A stretch of 64,000 bases of DNA from an uncultured Clostridiaceae bacterium (GCA_902477765.1 CABSIM010000005.1:38524-102523); one strand, 5' to 3'. Counted from the first letter of the stretch, positions 16,962 through 26,535 are shown. Notes: generated by a model not told the origin, from the sequence alone. Numbers and translations: made by a program.

Positions 16962-17666
16962 ATGACAATCAGCAAAAATCTGGATGAGGTAAGAGGCAGA
17001 ATCGCTGCTGCATGCGCCAGATCCGGCAGAAATACAGAAGATGTTACCCTGATTGCAGTCAGCAAGACAAAGCCGGTGTCCATGCTTATGGAGGCGTATG
17101 ATGCGGGAAGCCGGGAATTCGGAGAAAACAAGGTTCAGGAGATTCTGGAAAAGCAGCCTCAGATGCCGGAAGACTGTCATTTTCATATGATCGGTCATCT
17201 TCAGACCAATAAAGTCCATCAGGTGGTGGGACGGGCAGTCATGATTCATTCCGTGGACAGTATCCGCCTTGCGGAAAAAATTGAAAAGGAATCTGCCAAA
17301 AAAGGACTGCATACGGATATTCTTCTGGAAGTCAACGTAGCGGAAGAAGAATCCAAGTTCGGATTTCGTATGGAAGAAGTGGAGGAGGCCGTCCGGGAGA
17401 TCGGGAACCTTTCTCACGTGACCGTAAAGGGTCTTATGACTATTGCTCCAAATGTCGAAAATGCTGAGGATAATCGAAAAGTTTTTAAAGATTTATATCA
17501 ATTATATGTTGACATCAAAACTAAAAACATTGATAATGGTACTATGAGTGTCCTCTCGATGGGCATGACGGGAGATTATGAAGTCGCCATTGAAGAAGGA
17601 GCAACCATGATAAGAGTTGGAACTGGTATCTTTGGTTCCAGACAGATTGGAGAGAAAGTGAAATGA
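16962..17666 (+). CDS. yggS: YggS family PLP homeostasis protein
   Basis: This 234-aa protein of the PLP-binding barrel family (YggS/YlmE/PROSC) is involved in cofactor homeostasis. Diagnostic segments are LIAVSKTKP (PLP lysine), FGENKVQE, HMIGHLQTNK and LSMGMTGDYEVAIEEGATMIRVGTGIFG. ATG 16962 follows AGGAGG. Upstream in-frame codons overlap the previous gene. It overlaps sepF by 4 bases. The codons from about 17450 to 17530 are noticeably more AT-rich than the rest of the gene. Confidence 0.94.
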   Translation: MTISKNLDEVRGRIAAACARSGRNTEDVTLIAVSKTKPVSMLMEAYDAGSREFGENKVQEILEKQPQMPEDCHFHMIGHLQTNKVHQVVGRAVMIHSVDSIRLAEKIEKESAKKGLHTDILLEVNVAEEESKFGFRMEEVEEAVREIGNLSHVTVKGLMTIAPNVENAEDNRKVFKDLYQLYVDIKTKNIDNGTMSVLSMGMTGDYEVAIEEGATMIRVGTGIFGSRQIGEKVK

Positions 17667-18178
17667 GTATTCTTAGTAAGCTGATGGATACAATGAGATT
17701 AAATGATGATGATAATGAAGATTACTTCTTAGATGACGATTACGAAGACGACGGCAGATCATCCAAAAAGGGATTTTTCAAGAGGAACGAGGATTCCTAT
17801 GATGATGACTATGAAGACCCGGAACCGGCAAAACCGAGATTTCTGCCGCGGCCGTCAAACAACAAAGTGGTGTCCATGAGAAGAAGCATGGAGGTGTCTC
17901 TGGTGAAGCCCACATCCATTGACGATGCCAAGGAAATCTGTGATTATCTTCTGGCAGGCAAGGCCGTGGTACTTAACATGGAAGGAATTCATATGGAGGT
18001 GGCCCAGAGAATCATTGATTTTACGTCCGGAGCCACGTATTCCATGAACGGAAACCTGCAGAAGATTTCCAACTACATATTTATCGCAACTCCCCAGACG
18101 GTGGAACTTTCCGGTGATTTCCAGGACCTTCTGGCCGGAGGAAATCTGGATGTGTCCGGCCTGAATATCCATCTGTAA
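17663..18178 (+). CDS. sepF: Cell division protein SepF
   Basis: SepF tethers and bundles FtsZ at the division site. The 171-aa protein has an N-terminal amphipathic helix (SILSKLMDTMRL), an acidic Asp/Glu/Tyr-rich linker, and the SepF fold (VSLVKPTSIDDAKEICDYLLAGKAVVLNMEG, DFTSGATYSMNGNLQKISNYIFI). It is coupled to yggS by an ATGA overlap. The yggS-sepF-ylmH order is the usual Firmicute arrangement. Confidence 0.95.
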   Translation: MSILSKLMDTMRLNDDDNEDYFLDDDYEDDGRSSKKGFFKRNEDSYDDDYEDPEPAKPRFLPRPSNNKVVSMRRSMEVSLVKPTSIDDAKEICDYLLAGKAVVLNMEGIHMEVAQRIIDFTSGATYSMNGNLQKISNYIFIATPQTVELSGDFQDLLAGGNLDVSGLNIHL

Positions 18179-18188
18179 AGGACAGGCC

Positions 18189-18944
18189 ATGGAGAAAGAA
18201 GAGCAGATTTTTAGAAATAGAATGAGGGAACTGGCCGAAACTGCTTACCGCCGCGATATCCCGACCCATACTGGTTTTCTGAATCTGAATGAGCAGACAG
18301 TCTTCTGCAGTGCTGCAGGTTCATTTCCGCCGGTGAAATATGAAATGACCGGAGGATATGAAGCCGCAGAACGGAAGGTTGTTTGCTTTCTTCCGTCATA
18401 TGAGGAGGTTTTGCAGGAACCTCCTTTTGATTGTCTGGAACTTTCTGCAAAGCAGAAAAAATTTGCGGAAGAACTGAACCACAGGGATTATCTGGGGGCT
18501 GTCATGAGTCTCGGAATTCAGCGGGAAGTGATCGGAGACATTATGGTTTCCGGAACAGATGCCTATATTTTTGTACTGAAAACCATGAGCAGTTATCTGC
18601 TGGAGCACCTTGTTTCCGTTCGTCATACTTCCGTTTCCGCAGAGCTCTGCAGGGATCTTTCCTCTCTGCCGCCTCCTGCATATACGGAAGTCCAGGGAAG
18701 CGTCAGTTCTCTGCGCCTGGATGCCCTGACTGCCCTGGCAGGCAGGATTTCCCGTACAAAAGCCCTGGAACTGATTGAAGGGGAAAAGGTGTTCATAAAC
18801 GGCCAGCTGATGGTTTCTGCCAGCAGGCAGGTACGGGAAGGCGATATTCTTTCTGTCCGGGGGCTGGGGAAATTCCGGTTTGCGGGAGAAGGAGCCACCA
18901 CAAAGAAAGGGCGCACCATGGTAACGCTCTGGCAATATAAATAA
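18189..18944 (+). CDS. ylmH: YlmH family S4-domain RNA-binding protein
   Basis: This 251-aa protein has a C-terminal S4 RNA-binding domain (RLDALTALAGRISRTKALELIEGEKVFINGQ, given here in shortened form as RLDALTALAGR and KVFINGQ). The N-terminal domain includes GAVMSLGIQREVIGDI, typical of YlmH. YlmH has been linked to ribosome rescue and to the division cluster. It begins 10 bases after sepF. divIVA, usually next in this cluster, is replaced here by aroB. Confidence 0.9.
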   Translation: MEKEEQIFRNRMRELAETAYRRDIPTHTGFLNLNEQTVFCSAAGSFPPVKYEMTGGYEAAERKVVCFLPSYEEVLQEPPFDCLELSAKQKKFAEELNHRDYLGAVMSLGIQREVIGDIMVSGTDAYIFVLKTMSSYLLEHLVSVRHTSVSAELCRDLSSLPPPAYTEVQGSVSSLRLDALTALAGRISRTKALELIEGEKVFINGQLMVSASRQVREGDILSVRGLGKFRFAGEGATTKKGRTMVTLWQYK

Positions 18945-18957
18945 CGGAGGATGAGAC

Positions 18958-20055
18958 ATGCAGAAAGAACCAATGGACCGGATGACAGTATGCAGCAACG
19001 GAGTTCCTGTCTATGACATTGTCCTCAGGGAATCCTTTGATGATCTTCCGGAAGAACTCCGGAAACTGGGCAGTGAGAAGAAAAAAATCTGTATTGTAAC
19101 AGATTCCAATATGGCACGGATCTGCCTGGAAGAAGTGGAAAAACAGACATCACAATGTGCATTCACGGTGACCTCGTATATTTTTCCGGCAGGCGAAGAG
19201 CATAAAAATCTGGACACGGTCCGCAGCCTTTATGAATTCCTGATCCGGAATCATTTTGAACGCAGGGATCTTCTTATTGCCCTGGGAGGCGGCGTAACCG
19301 GTGATCTCTGTGGCTTTGCTGCCGCCACCTATCTGAGAGGCGTGGATTTTATTCAGATTCCCACCTCGCTTCTGGCACAGGTCGATTCCGGAATCGGCGG
19401 AAAGACAGGTGTGGATTTTGATTCCTATAAAAATATGGTGGGCGCATTTCACATGCCCAGGCTCGTCTATACAAATGTTTCTGTTCTGAAAACACTTCCG
19501 GCAGACCAGTTTTCAGCAGGAATGGGGGAAATCATCAAGCACGGGCTGATCCGCGACCGGGAATATTTTCAGTGGCTTGTGGAAAATCATGAAAAAATAT
19601 CCTCACTGGACAGCCAGGCCTGCCGTATGATGATTACAGGCAGCAACCTGATCAAACGTGAGGTGGTGGAACTGGATCCCACGGAGCAGAATGAGCGCGC
19701 AACACTGAATTTTGGCCATACCCTGGGGCATGCCATTGAAAAACTGAAAAATCTTACCATGCTTCATGGGCATTGCGTTGCGCTGGGAGCGCTTGCCGCC
19801 ATGGAAATCTGCCGCAGGCGCGGCCTGGTGAGTTCCGAGGATACGGAAGCTGCAAAAAATGCCTTCGGGCTTTACGGAATCCCGTTAAAAGTTTCAGGCA
19901 TTCAGGCAGACGCTGTCATACATGCAACAAAAAGTGATAAAAAAATGGAAGCCGGAGTAATCAAATTTATTCTTCTGGACGGGATCGGTCATGCGTTTAT
20001 TGACAGAACCGTAACAGAAGAAGAAATGAAACAGGGGCTTTCAGTCATCATGTAA
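18958..20055 (+). CDS. aroB: 3-dehydroquinate synthase
   Basis: AroB cyclises DAHP to 3-dehydroquinate using NAD+ in the shikimate pathway. The 365-aa protein contains GGGVTGDLCGFAAATYLRG, IPTSLLAQVDSGIGGKTGVD, GEIIKHGLI and NFGHTLGHAIE, which together form the NAD- and metal-binding sites. Other shikimate genes are not in the window. It starts 13 bases after ylmH with a GGAGGATGAG site. Confidence 0.96.
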   Translation: MQKEPMDRMTVCSNGVPVYDIVLRESFDDLPEELRKLGSEKKKICIVTDSNMARICLEEVEKQTSQCAFTVTSYIFPAGEEHKNLDTVRSLYEFLIRNHFERRDLLIALGGGVTGDLCGFAAATYLRGVDFIQIPTSLLAQVDSGIGGKTGVDFDSYKNMVGAFHMPRLVYTNVSVLKTLPADQFSAGMGEIIKHGLIRDREYFQWLVENHEKISSLDSQACRMMITGSNLIKREVVELDPTEQNERATLNFGHTLGHAIEKLKNLTMLHGHCVALGALAAMEICRRRGLVSSEDTEAAKNAFGLYGIPLKVSGIQADAVIHATKSDKKMEAGVIKFILLDGIGHAFIDRTVTEEEMKQGLSVIM

Positions 20056-20065
20056 GGAGTAGGAC

Positions 20066-20581
20066 ATGAACAGATTTTGGAAACGGTACAGCTGGTTTGC
20101 TGTTCTGGTTTTTCTGGCTGTGGCCTTTGATCAGTGGACCAAGGCTCTGGCATATGGAAGACTGCGGACCGGAGGGCCCCTGGTGATCTGGGAGGGCGTA
20201 TTTGAGCTTTTATATTCTGAAAACCGCGGGGCTGCCTTTGGTATTCTTCAGGGAAAGCATAACTTTTTTCTTCTGGTTGCCGTGGCTGTCCTGATTGTCA
20301 TTCTCCTTTTTCTCTCCAGAATGCCCTGGGAAAAAAGATATATGCCGCTGTTTGCATGCCTTGTATTCCTGGCGTCCGGTGCCATCGGCAATCTGGTCGA
20401 CCGTATGACACGGGGATTTGTAGTGGACTTTTTCTATTTCAGACTGATCGATTTTCCGATTTTTAATGTGGCGGACTGTTATGTGGTCATATCCACGGCA
20501 CTTCTGGTCTTTCTGATGGGTATTTATTATAAGGATGAGGAACTGACATTCCTCTCGGAAAAAAAGGAGAAGAGAGATTGA
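20066..20581 (+). CDS. lspA: Lipoprotein signal peptidase II
   Basis: LspA removes the signal peptide of diacylglyceryl-modified prolipoproteins. The 171-aa protein has four membrane segments and the conserved NRGAAFG, GAIGNLVDRMTRGFVVDF and FNVADCYVV motifs that carry the two catalytic aspartates. It overlaps the start region of rluD. It would serve local lipoproteins such as the carboxypeptidase at 13890. Confidence 0.95.
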   Translation: MNRFWKRYSWFAVLVFLAVAFDQWTKALAYGRLRTGGPLVIWEGVFELLYSENRGAAFGILQGKHNFFLLVAVAVLIVILLFLSRMPWEKRYMPLFACLVFLASGAIGNLVDRMTRGFVVDFFYFRLIDFPIFNVADCYVVISTALLVFLMGIYYKDEELTFLSEKKEKRD

Positions 20582-20583
20582 CA

Positions 20584-21486
20584 ATGGAACTGTTTGTGGA
20601 GGAAGATGCATCCGGAGAGCGGGTGGATCGTTTTCTGGCAGAACAGTGTGAGGGGCTTTCACGCTCGTTTCTGCAGAAACTTCTGAAATCCGGCGACGTA
20701 TTTGTGGACGGGAAGTCTGTAAAGGCCAGCAGAAAACTTCTCGAGGGCGAACTGGTCAGTTTTTCTCTTCCTGAAGCTGTGGAACCGGAAATTCTCCCGG
20801 AGAACATTCCCCTGGATATTCTGTACGAGGACAGGGATGTGATTCTGGTCAACAAACCCAAGGGAATGGTGGTTCATCCGGCACCGGGCCACAATTCCGG
20901 AACTCTGGTCAATGCGCTGATGTATCACTGCCGTGAGGATCTTTCCGGCATCAACGGTGTTCTGAGGCCCGGAATTGTTCACAGAATCGATATGGATACC
21001 ACCGGGGTCATCATTGCATGCAAAAATGATGCGGCACATCATGCCATAGCAGATCAGCTGAAGGTCCACAGCATTACCAGAAGGTATCAGGCAATTGTGA
21101 ACGGAGTCCTTAAGAACGACACAGGCACGGTGGATGCGCCCATCGGAAGGAATCCCAAAGACAGAAAAAAAATGAGCGTAAATGAGCGGAATGGAAAAAA
21201 CGCGGTAACCCATTACCGGGTTCTGAAAAGATTCCGGAATCATACGCATATTGAATGCTGTCTGGAGACCGGAAGAACTCATCAGATCCGTGTTCATATG
21301 GCCCATATCGGACATCCGCTTCTGGGAGACACTGTATACGGACCCGCCAGGTGTCCCTATACTCTTCAGGGACAGACACTGCATGCAGGTATTCTGGGCT
21401 TTGTTCATCCTTCAAGCGGGCAGTACATGGAGTTTTCAGCTCCGCTTCCGGAATATTTTGAAAATCTGCTGAGGATTCTTCCGTAA
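20584..21486 (+). CDS. rluD: Ribosomal large subunit pseudouridine synthase, RluD family
   Basis: This 300-aa protein has an N-terminal S4 domain (RVDRFLAEQCEGLSRSFLQK) and the RluA-type catalytic domain with HRIDMDTTGVIIACK, where the aspartate is the catalytic residue, and ETGRTHQIRVHMAHIGHPLLGD. TTG 20578 is a possible start, but ATG 20584 is preferred. The lspA-rluD pairing is common in Firmicutes. A terminator follows at 21559. Confidence 0.94.
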   Translation: MELFVEEDASGERVDRFLAEQCEGLSRSFLQKLLKSGDVFVDGKSVKASRKLLEGELVSFSLPEAVEPEILPENIPLDILYEDRDVILVNKPKGMVVHPAPGHNSGTLVNALMYHCREDLSGINGVLRPGIVHRIDMDTTGVIIACKNDAAHHAIADQLKVHSITRRYQAIVNGVLKNDTGTVDAPIGRNPKDRKKMSVNERNGKNAVTHYRVLKRFRNHTHIECCLETGRTHQIRVHMAHIGHPLLGDTVYGPARCPYTLQGQTLHAGILGFVHPSSGQYMEFSAPLPEYFENLLRILP

Positions 21487-21558
21487 GAGGAATTCTCTCT
21501 GTGTCATATCTCCAAAGGCACCTTACAGAAAGAACCTTCATCCCTTACAGGATACGAC

Positions 21559-21589
21559 AGACTGTCATTTTCGGATGGCAGTCTTTTTT
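21559..21589 (+). terminator. Rho-independent terminator after rluD
   Basis: AGACTGTCAT (21559-21568) pairs with ATGGCAGTCT (21575-21584) with one mismatch, then a T-run. It ends the long aroB-lspA-rluD transcript. Confidence 0.8.
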
Positions 21590-21649
21590 GCTGCAAGGAT
21601 CTGTCGGGAAGCCGGAATTGTGAATTCCATTGAAATTTCAGAAGAAATA

Positions 21650-21677
21650 TTGCAATTTTCGAATAAAACGATATAAT
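21650..21677 (+). promoter_or_regulatory. Sigma-A type promoter for the cytidylate-kinase-like gene
   Basis: TTGCAA (21650-21655), 16-base spacer, TATAAT (21672-21677). It lies 43 bases before the start codon. Confidence 0.6.
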
Positions 21678-21719
21678 AATAGTATAAAGAAAAACAATTT
21701 CAGAAGGGAGCAGTGGAAT

Positions 21720-22358
21720 ATGAGCGGAAATCTGATTATTACCATAGGCAGAGAGTGCGGAAGCGGCGGAAGACATATCGGAAAGAAGCTGGCAGAAGAG
21801 ATGGGAGTAAAGTGCTATGACAAAGAACTTTTAACCCTGGCTGCCAAAAACAGCGGGTTGTGCAGAGAGCTGTTTGAAACCCATGATGAAAAGCCAACCA
21901 GCAGTTTTTTATATTCCCTGGTGATGGATTCCTATTCCCTTGGATATACTAATTCTGCCTATATGGATATGCCCATCAATCATAAAATTTTCCTTGCACA
22001 GTTTGATACCATAAAAAAACTGGCGTCTGAAGAATCCTGTGTCATCATCGGACGCTGCGCAGATTATGCTCTGGCTGATTTTCCAAATGTTGTGACCGTT
22101 TTCATTTCCGCTGATGAAGATGTCAAGCTGAGGACTCTCCAGGAACGCTATCAGGTATCGGAAGCGCAGGCCAAAGACATCATGATAAAAACAGACAAAA
22201 AGAGAGCCAGCTACTATAACTATTATTCCAGCAAACGCTGGGGCGACTGCAAGAGTTATGATCTCTGTATTAACAGCAGCAAGGTGGGAATGGATGGTGC
22301 CATCCGGATTATTCGTGCTTTTGCTGAAGAAAAGCAGGAATATCTCAAAAAGAAATAG
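21720..22358 (+). CDS. Cytidylate kinase-like family protein
   Basis: This 212-aa P-loop kinase of the cytidylate-kinase-like family is common in clostridia. It starts LIITIGRECGSGGRHIGKKLAEEMG, whose GSGG segment replaces the classical GxxxxGK spacing. It also has CVIIGRCADYAL and VFISADEDVKLRTL. Substrate is not known; true Cmk is usually encoded elsewhere. The upstream in-frame codons to 21630 cover the promoter, so ATG 21720 with GAAGGGAG is chosen. A UUCG-loop terminator follows. Confidence 0.85.
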   Translation: MSGNLIITIGRECGSGGRHIGKKLAEEMGVKCYDKELLTLAAKNSGLCRELFETHDEKPTSSFLYSLVMDSYSLGYTNSAYMDMPINHKIFLAQFDTIKKLASEESCVIIGRCADYALADFPNVVTVFISADEDVKLRTLQERYQVSEAQAKDIMIKTDKKRASYYNYYSSKRWGDCKSYDLCINSSKVGMDGAIRIIRAFAEEKQEYLKKK

Positions 22359-22394
22359 GTTTGAAATCAGAAAAGAACTATATGCCGGAAACAG

Positions 22395-22416
22395 CGGACT
22401 CTTCGGAGTCCGTTTT
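22395..22416 (+). terminator. UUCG-tetraloop terminator
   Basis: CGGACTC (22395-22401), TTCG loop, GAGTCCG (22406-22412), then TTTT. It terminates the kinase-like gene on the plus strand. Confidence 0.85.
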
Positions 22417-22462
22417 CTGTTATACGGATGTTTCTGCCGGGAGTGGAACCACAGGCGGAATG

Positions 22463-22508
22463 AAAAAAAAGGGTACTGCGCTGCCGTTTTTTCCGCAGCG
22501 CAATACCC
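22463..22508 (-). terminator. Terminator of glmS
   Basis: Read on the minus strand, a long stem (TGCGCTGC with GCAGCGCA, extended by GGGTA/TACCC) is followed by eight T. It lies about 100 bases past the glmS stop and faces the plus-strand terminator at 22395, as expected for convergent genes. The rest of 22417-22605 shows nothing else. Confidence 0.8.
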
Positions 22509-22605
22509 CGATATGCCGGATTTCAGATGGACTCTTTACAAAGATTGTTCTATGCTGTTTTACGCAAGAATCGGTTTCTGTATCCTGTAAGCTTCCTGTA
22601 AGATT

Positions 22606-24429
22606 TTATTCTACTGTAACAGATTTCGCCAGATTCCTCGGCTGATCCACATCCAGTCCCTTCTGAACGGATGCATAGTAAGCCATCAGCTGAAGTACCA
22701 CCGCGATGGGGAATACCGTAAATTTGTCATCCTCTTTCGGAACCCGGATGATGATGTCGGCAATTCCTTCATCCACGGAAGCTTCTTCGCTGACCAGAAG
22801 AATTACAAATGCCCCCCTGGCCTTTACTTCACGGATATTGGAAATTGTCTTCGCAAAAATATGTTTCTGGGTTGCAATGGCAATGACCGGAATTCCCTCG
22901 GTAATAAGCGCGATGGTGCCGTGCTTCAGTTCACCGGCAGCATATGCTTCCGCATGAATATATGAAATTTCCTTCAGCTTAAGGGCACCTTCCAGAGAAA
23001 AGGCGTAGTCCATGCCGCGGCCAATGAAAAATGCATCCGGAGAACCGACAATATGAGTGACAATCTCCCGTATCATCTCTTTTTTCCGTATCATCTCTTC
23101 CATGGCAGGTGCACAGTCCAGAAGGTCGCTGATGAATTCGCGGGCCCGTTCACTGGAATATCTGCCCCGCACCAGAGCCATTTTGCAGAACACAAGATAG
23201 AGGGCTGCCAGCTGTACTGTGTAAGCCTTTGTGCTTGCCACGGCAATTTCAGGACCTCCGTGCGTATAGATGACATAGTCGCTTTCCCGTGCAATGGTGG
23301 AACCTTTCACGTTGACAATGGACAGGACCTTTGAACCGCATTCTTTGGCAAGCCGCAGAGCAGCCAGAGTATCGATGGTCTCTCCGGACTGGGATATGAC
23401 GATGGTAAGGGTCTTTTCATTGATCAGAGGCTCCTCATAACGGAATTCCGATGCAATGGATACCGTGACAGGTATTCTGAGCCTGGGTTCGATCAGTGCT
23501 CTTGCAACCATTCCTGCATGCATGGCTGTTCCGCATGCAATCACCCGTATGCTGTCCAGCTCCGCAAAAAGCCGGTCCGGAATCCCTTCATCCGAAAAAT
23601 CCGGAAGACCTTTGCTGAGACGGGGGAGAATGGTATTTTTAAACACTTCCGGCTGTTCGTGAATTTCTTTCAGCATGAAATGCGGGAACCCGTTTTTCAT
23701 GGCCGCATCCATGTTCCATGAGACCTCCATAATATCCGGGGAAATCCGGTTCCCCTCCAGATCATAGAGAGAAACATCATAGGAAGTCAGCCGGACAATC
23801 GTCTCTTCAGGCACCACAAAATATTTTCTGGAGTAGGGAAGCAGAGCTGTAAGGTCAGAAGCGATCACCGCGCCTGACGTCGTATAAGCCGCCACAAGAG
23901 GGCTTACGTTGCGGACTGCATAAATCTCCCCCGGATGATCAGAAAACATGATACAGAAGGCGTAGGAGCCTTTCAGCTCCATAAGCAGTTCGCGGATGGC
24001 TGCCATGGGCTCTCTGTGTGCTTCGTAAATGGCATTCAGAGCCGCCGCCGCCACCTCTGTATCAGTCTGAGAGCAGAGCACCGTCTGAAGATGATACTTC
24101 TCAGTAAGCTGATGGTAGTTCTCAATAATACCGTTGTGAATCATCGTGATTTTTCCCACAATATGAGGATGGGCATTTTCGCTGGTCACTCCGCCGTGGG
24201 TGGCCCATCTGGTGTGACCGATCCCACAGTGAGATGTGATGGGAGAGTGGCTGCATGCTTCTTTGAGCGCAGACACTTTTCCCACCTTTTTAATAAAATG
24301 AATTTCTGATTTTTCATCAAACAGCGCAATTCCGGCGCTGTCATAGCCTCTGTATTCAAGCTGGCTGAGACCTGCCAGAAGCAGTTTCTGTGCATCCAGA
24401 GGGCCACAGTATCCGATTATACCGCACAT
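22606..24429 (-). CDS. glmS: Glutamine--fructose-6-phosphate aminotransferase (isomerising)
   Basis: GlmS makes glucosamine-6-phosphate, the first step of amino-sugar synthesis for peptidoglycan. The 607-aa protein starts MCGIIGYCG, so cysteine becomes residue 1 and acts as the glutaminase nucleophile. An ATG three codons upstream (24438) is rejected because it would bury this cysteine and because GGAG is correctly spaced only for 24429. Two SIS domains follow (CGTAMHAGMVARALIE, SQSGETIDTLAALRLA), and the C-terminus DQPRNLAKSVTVE is typical. The promoter is so close that no glmS ribozyme can be present. Confidence 0.97.
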   Translation of the reverse strand: MCGIIGYCGPLDAQKLLLAGLSQLEYRGYDSAGIALFDEKSEIHFIKKVGKVSALKEACSHSPITSHCGIGHTRWATHGGVTSENAHPHIVGKITMIHNGIIENYHQLTEKYHLQTVLCSQTDTEVAAAALNAIYEAHREPMAAIRELLMELKGSYAFCIMFSDHPGEIYAVRNVSPLVAAYTTSGAVIASDLTALLPYSRKYFVVPEETIVRLTSYDVSLYDLEGNRISPDIMEVSWNMDAAMKNGFPHFMLKEIHEQPEVFKNTILPRLSKGLPDFSDEGIPDRLFAELDSIRVIACGTAMHAGMVARALIEPRLRIPVTVSIASEFRYEEPLINEKTLTIVISQSGETIDTLAALRLAKECGSKVLSIVNVKGSTIARESDYVIYTHGGPEIAVASTKAYTVQLAALYLVFCKMALVRGRYSSERAREFISDLLDCAPAMEEMIRKKEMIREIVTHIVGSPDAFFIGRGMDYAFSLEGALKLKEISYIHAEAYAAGELKHGTIALITEGIPVIAIATQKHIFAKTISNIREVKARGAFVILLVSEEASVDEGIADIIIRVPKEDDKFTVFPIAVVLQLMAYYASVQKGLDVDQPRNLAKSVTVE

Positions 24430-24460
24430 AAATTTCATCTCCGTTAAAAAGTTTTATAAA

Positions 24461-24489
24461 ATTATAGTATCAAACCCATTTAAAGTCAA
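24461..24489 (-). promoter_or_regulatory. glmS promoter
   Basis: On the minus strand TTGACT (24489-24484), 17-base spacer, TATAAT (24466-24461). The predicted leader is only about 25 bases. The remaining 24490-24645 to the divergent NlpC gene is AT-rich with no clear element apart from a possible TATACT -10 at 24552. Confidence 0.75.
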
Positions 24490-24645
24490 TGCTGAGGGAA
24501 CTTATGGGTAAAAATTAAGAATTACTTAATCAAAATCTTTTTATCATATGGTATACTTGTGACATTGTACAAAAATCCGTATCCGAGATAACCGGCAGTT
24601 CTGATCCGGAAAACCGGAAAAAACGGCTGAAACACAGGTGATAAA

Positions 24646-26535
24646 ATGATCGATCCCAGAAAATTTGCCGCCACAGGCATGAGGCCGGCAGCCATCATGA
24701 TGATATGCAGTGTACTTGCTTTTTCTGCCGCATCTTCCTATGTTCCTCCTGATACGGAAGTCCTTTCCGAAACCGAGGCAGCTGTAATTCCGGAACCATC
24801 TGCAGCAGTTTTCAAGTCCGAAGTCCCGGAAGAAACAGAAAATGAAACGGAACCGGCATCCGGCGGATATGTTCCGGAGCCCTGGCTCCTGAATCTGGCT
24901 TACCAGTATCCGGAAAATTCAGAAGAATCCTACGCTGCTGTTCTGATGAAAGAACTGATCGGCAGGGATTCTGCCTGGTATTCCTCCATCTATGACCTGG
25001 CCGGTGTTTCACCGTCAGAAATGGCAGTTCAGCTGGGAAAAGATCCTGCTTCTGTGCTGGGAGCATATAATCCGCTTTCCGCTATTCATGATGAGGCGGA
25101 TCCCGGCACATGGGCAGTGGAGCAGTTTAGAAATGTTTCTGTTTCGTTTTATGACGGAAGCGGACATACGACATCCGCCGTATCCAATGCCCAGGATATT
25201 CTATCCATGGCAAGTGTCTATTCCTATTATAACGGCATGGACGATATCGGGCAGATCCGCAGTTATATGAATATGCTCTGGAATGCCTCACATTCCTATC
25301 AGGTTTCCATGAGTGCGGTTTATTATTGCGACGGATGCGTGGATCCTTCTCAGAAGGCAGAAGAGCAGAACAATTCAGAACTGTCGGGTGAGGACCGCGC
25401 TGATGTAAATATTACCATGGGAACTGCGGCGGCTTCGGAACCGGCATCGGCAGAAGTTCCCGCAGGTCCCGGCTATGACATTTCTGTCAGTACCGATTCG
25501 GATGCAGCCGGAGAGACCGGGAAGGAAACCACCTCCGGAGAAAAAGTCAGTCTGCTTCAGAAACTCCTTTCTGACGCTGCAGAAAGTATTGCTTCAGAAG
25601 AAAGTGCAGAAGAAGGAGAGAATACGGCAGAATACAGTCCGGAAGAAACGGCAGGTTCCGGGGAATCTGCCGGCTCAGAGGCTCTGTCCGGCGAATCTGC
25701 AACTGCAGGTCCGGAATCCTCGGAAGAAACAGTCTCAGAGCTGCCGGAAACCGCAGGGAGCCAGACAACATCCCCGCAGGCGCCGCCGGACAGCTCTGAC
25801 GCTCATCCTGAACAGGTGAAAAAGATCTGCCCCGGACATGTGGATCTGAATATTACAGCCAACATTATCAGTCTTTCCGGTTCTCCCGGGCTTATCAGTC
25901 TGGATGCTTCCGCAGCCGGAGAGAGCGGCAGTCCGTGGGCCGGATGGACGGAAGAAAATATTTCTGCGGCCAGACAGATTTCCGGGGAAAACTGGACAGA
26001 AACATACGGGATAGAGATTACAGCCCCCAACACAAAAGCACCGCTGTCTGCGGCAGAAATTGATTCTTATATCAGTCAGCTTCCGGAATCAACAAGCGAA
26101 GAAAGGAGAGAACTGATCCGTTTTGCCCTGCAGTCAGTAGGAAAAATTCCGTATTACTGGGGCGGAAAGGCTTCTTCGGCCGATTATGGCGGAAATGGTT
26201 TCGGAACCATTGTTGCACCGGATCATAAAGGAAGGATCCTGCGCGGGCTTGACTGTTCAGGCTGGATCAGCTGGGTATACTGGAGTGTCACAGGAGAAAG
26301 GCCTGCATCCCAAAGTACAGACGGACTTTCTTCGGAAGGACGGGCCATTGCCAGACAGGAACTCAGGCCCGGTGACATTGCCGTTATTACAGGTGAAACA
26401 CCTCATGCCGTCATGTTTATGAACTGGACATCTGACGGCCAGATTCTCTGCATACATGAATCAGGAACCAATAATAATGTGACAGTCAGTACCATGACAG
26501 CAGACTGGCCGTATTACAGAAACCTGATTGACTGA
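24646..26535 (+). CDS. Secreted NlpC/P60-type peptidase
   Basis: This 629-aa exported protein probably cleaves peptidoglycan stem peptides. An N-terminal signal peptide (about residues 14-32) is followed by a helical domain. A long acidic Ser/Glu/Ala/Thr-rich linker lies at about 235-400, and the catalytic domain is C-terminal. The likely triad is the cysteine in GLDCSGWISWVYW, the histidine in PHAVMFMN and a third residue in CIHESG. AGGTGAT precedes ATG 24646. The stop is 55 bases before the hairpin that contains the left end of the inovirus. The central helical domain is not recognised. Confidence 0.85.
   Translation: MIDPRKFAATGMRPAAIMMICSVLAFSAASSYVPPDTEVLSETEAAVIPEPSAAVFKSEVPEETENETEPASGGYVPEPWLLNLAYQYPENSEESYAAVLMKELIGRDSAWYSSIYDLAGVSPSEMAVQLGKDPASVLGAYNPLSAIHDEADPGTWAVEQFRNVSVSFYDGSGHTTSAVSNAQDILSMASVYSYYNGMDDIGQIRSYMNMLWNASHSYQVSMSAVYYCDGCVDPSQKAEEQNNSELSGEDRADVNITMGTAAASEPASAEVPAGPGYDISVSTDSDAAGETGKETTSGEKVSLLQKLLSDAAESIASEESAEEGENTAEYSPEETAGSGESAGSEALSGESATAGPESSEETVSELPETAGSQTTSPQAPPDSSDAHPEQVKKICPGHVDLNITANIISLSGSPGLISLDASAAGESGSPWAGWTEENISAARQISGENWTETYGIEITAPNTKAPLSAAEIDSYISQLPESTSEERRELIRFALQSVGKIPYYWGGKASSADYGGNGFGTIVAPDHKGRILRGLDCSGWISWVYWSVTGERPASQSTDGLSSEGRAIARQELRPGDIAVITGETPHAVMFMNWTSDGQILCIHESGTNNNVTVSTMTADWPYYRNLID

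Noticed and set aside
22361..22645. Short plus-strand frames downstream of the cytidylate-kinase-like gene
   Set aside because: They run through two terminators and into the glmS gene in antisense, with no ribosome binding site of note.
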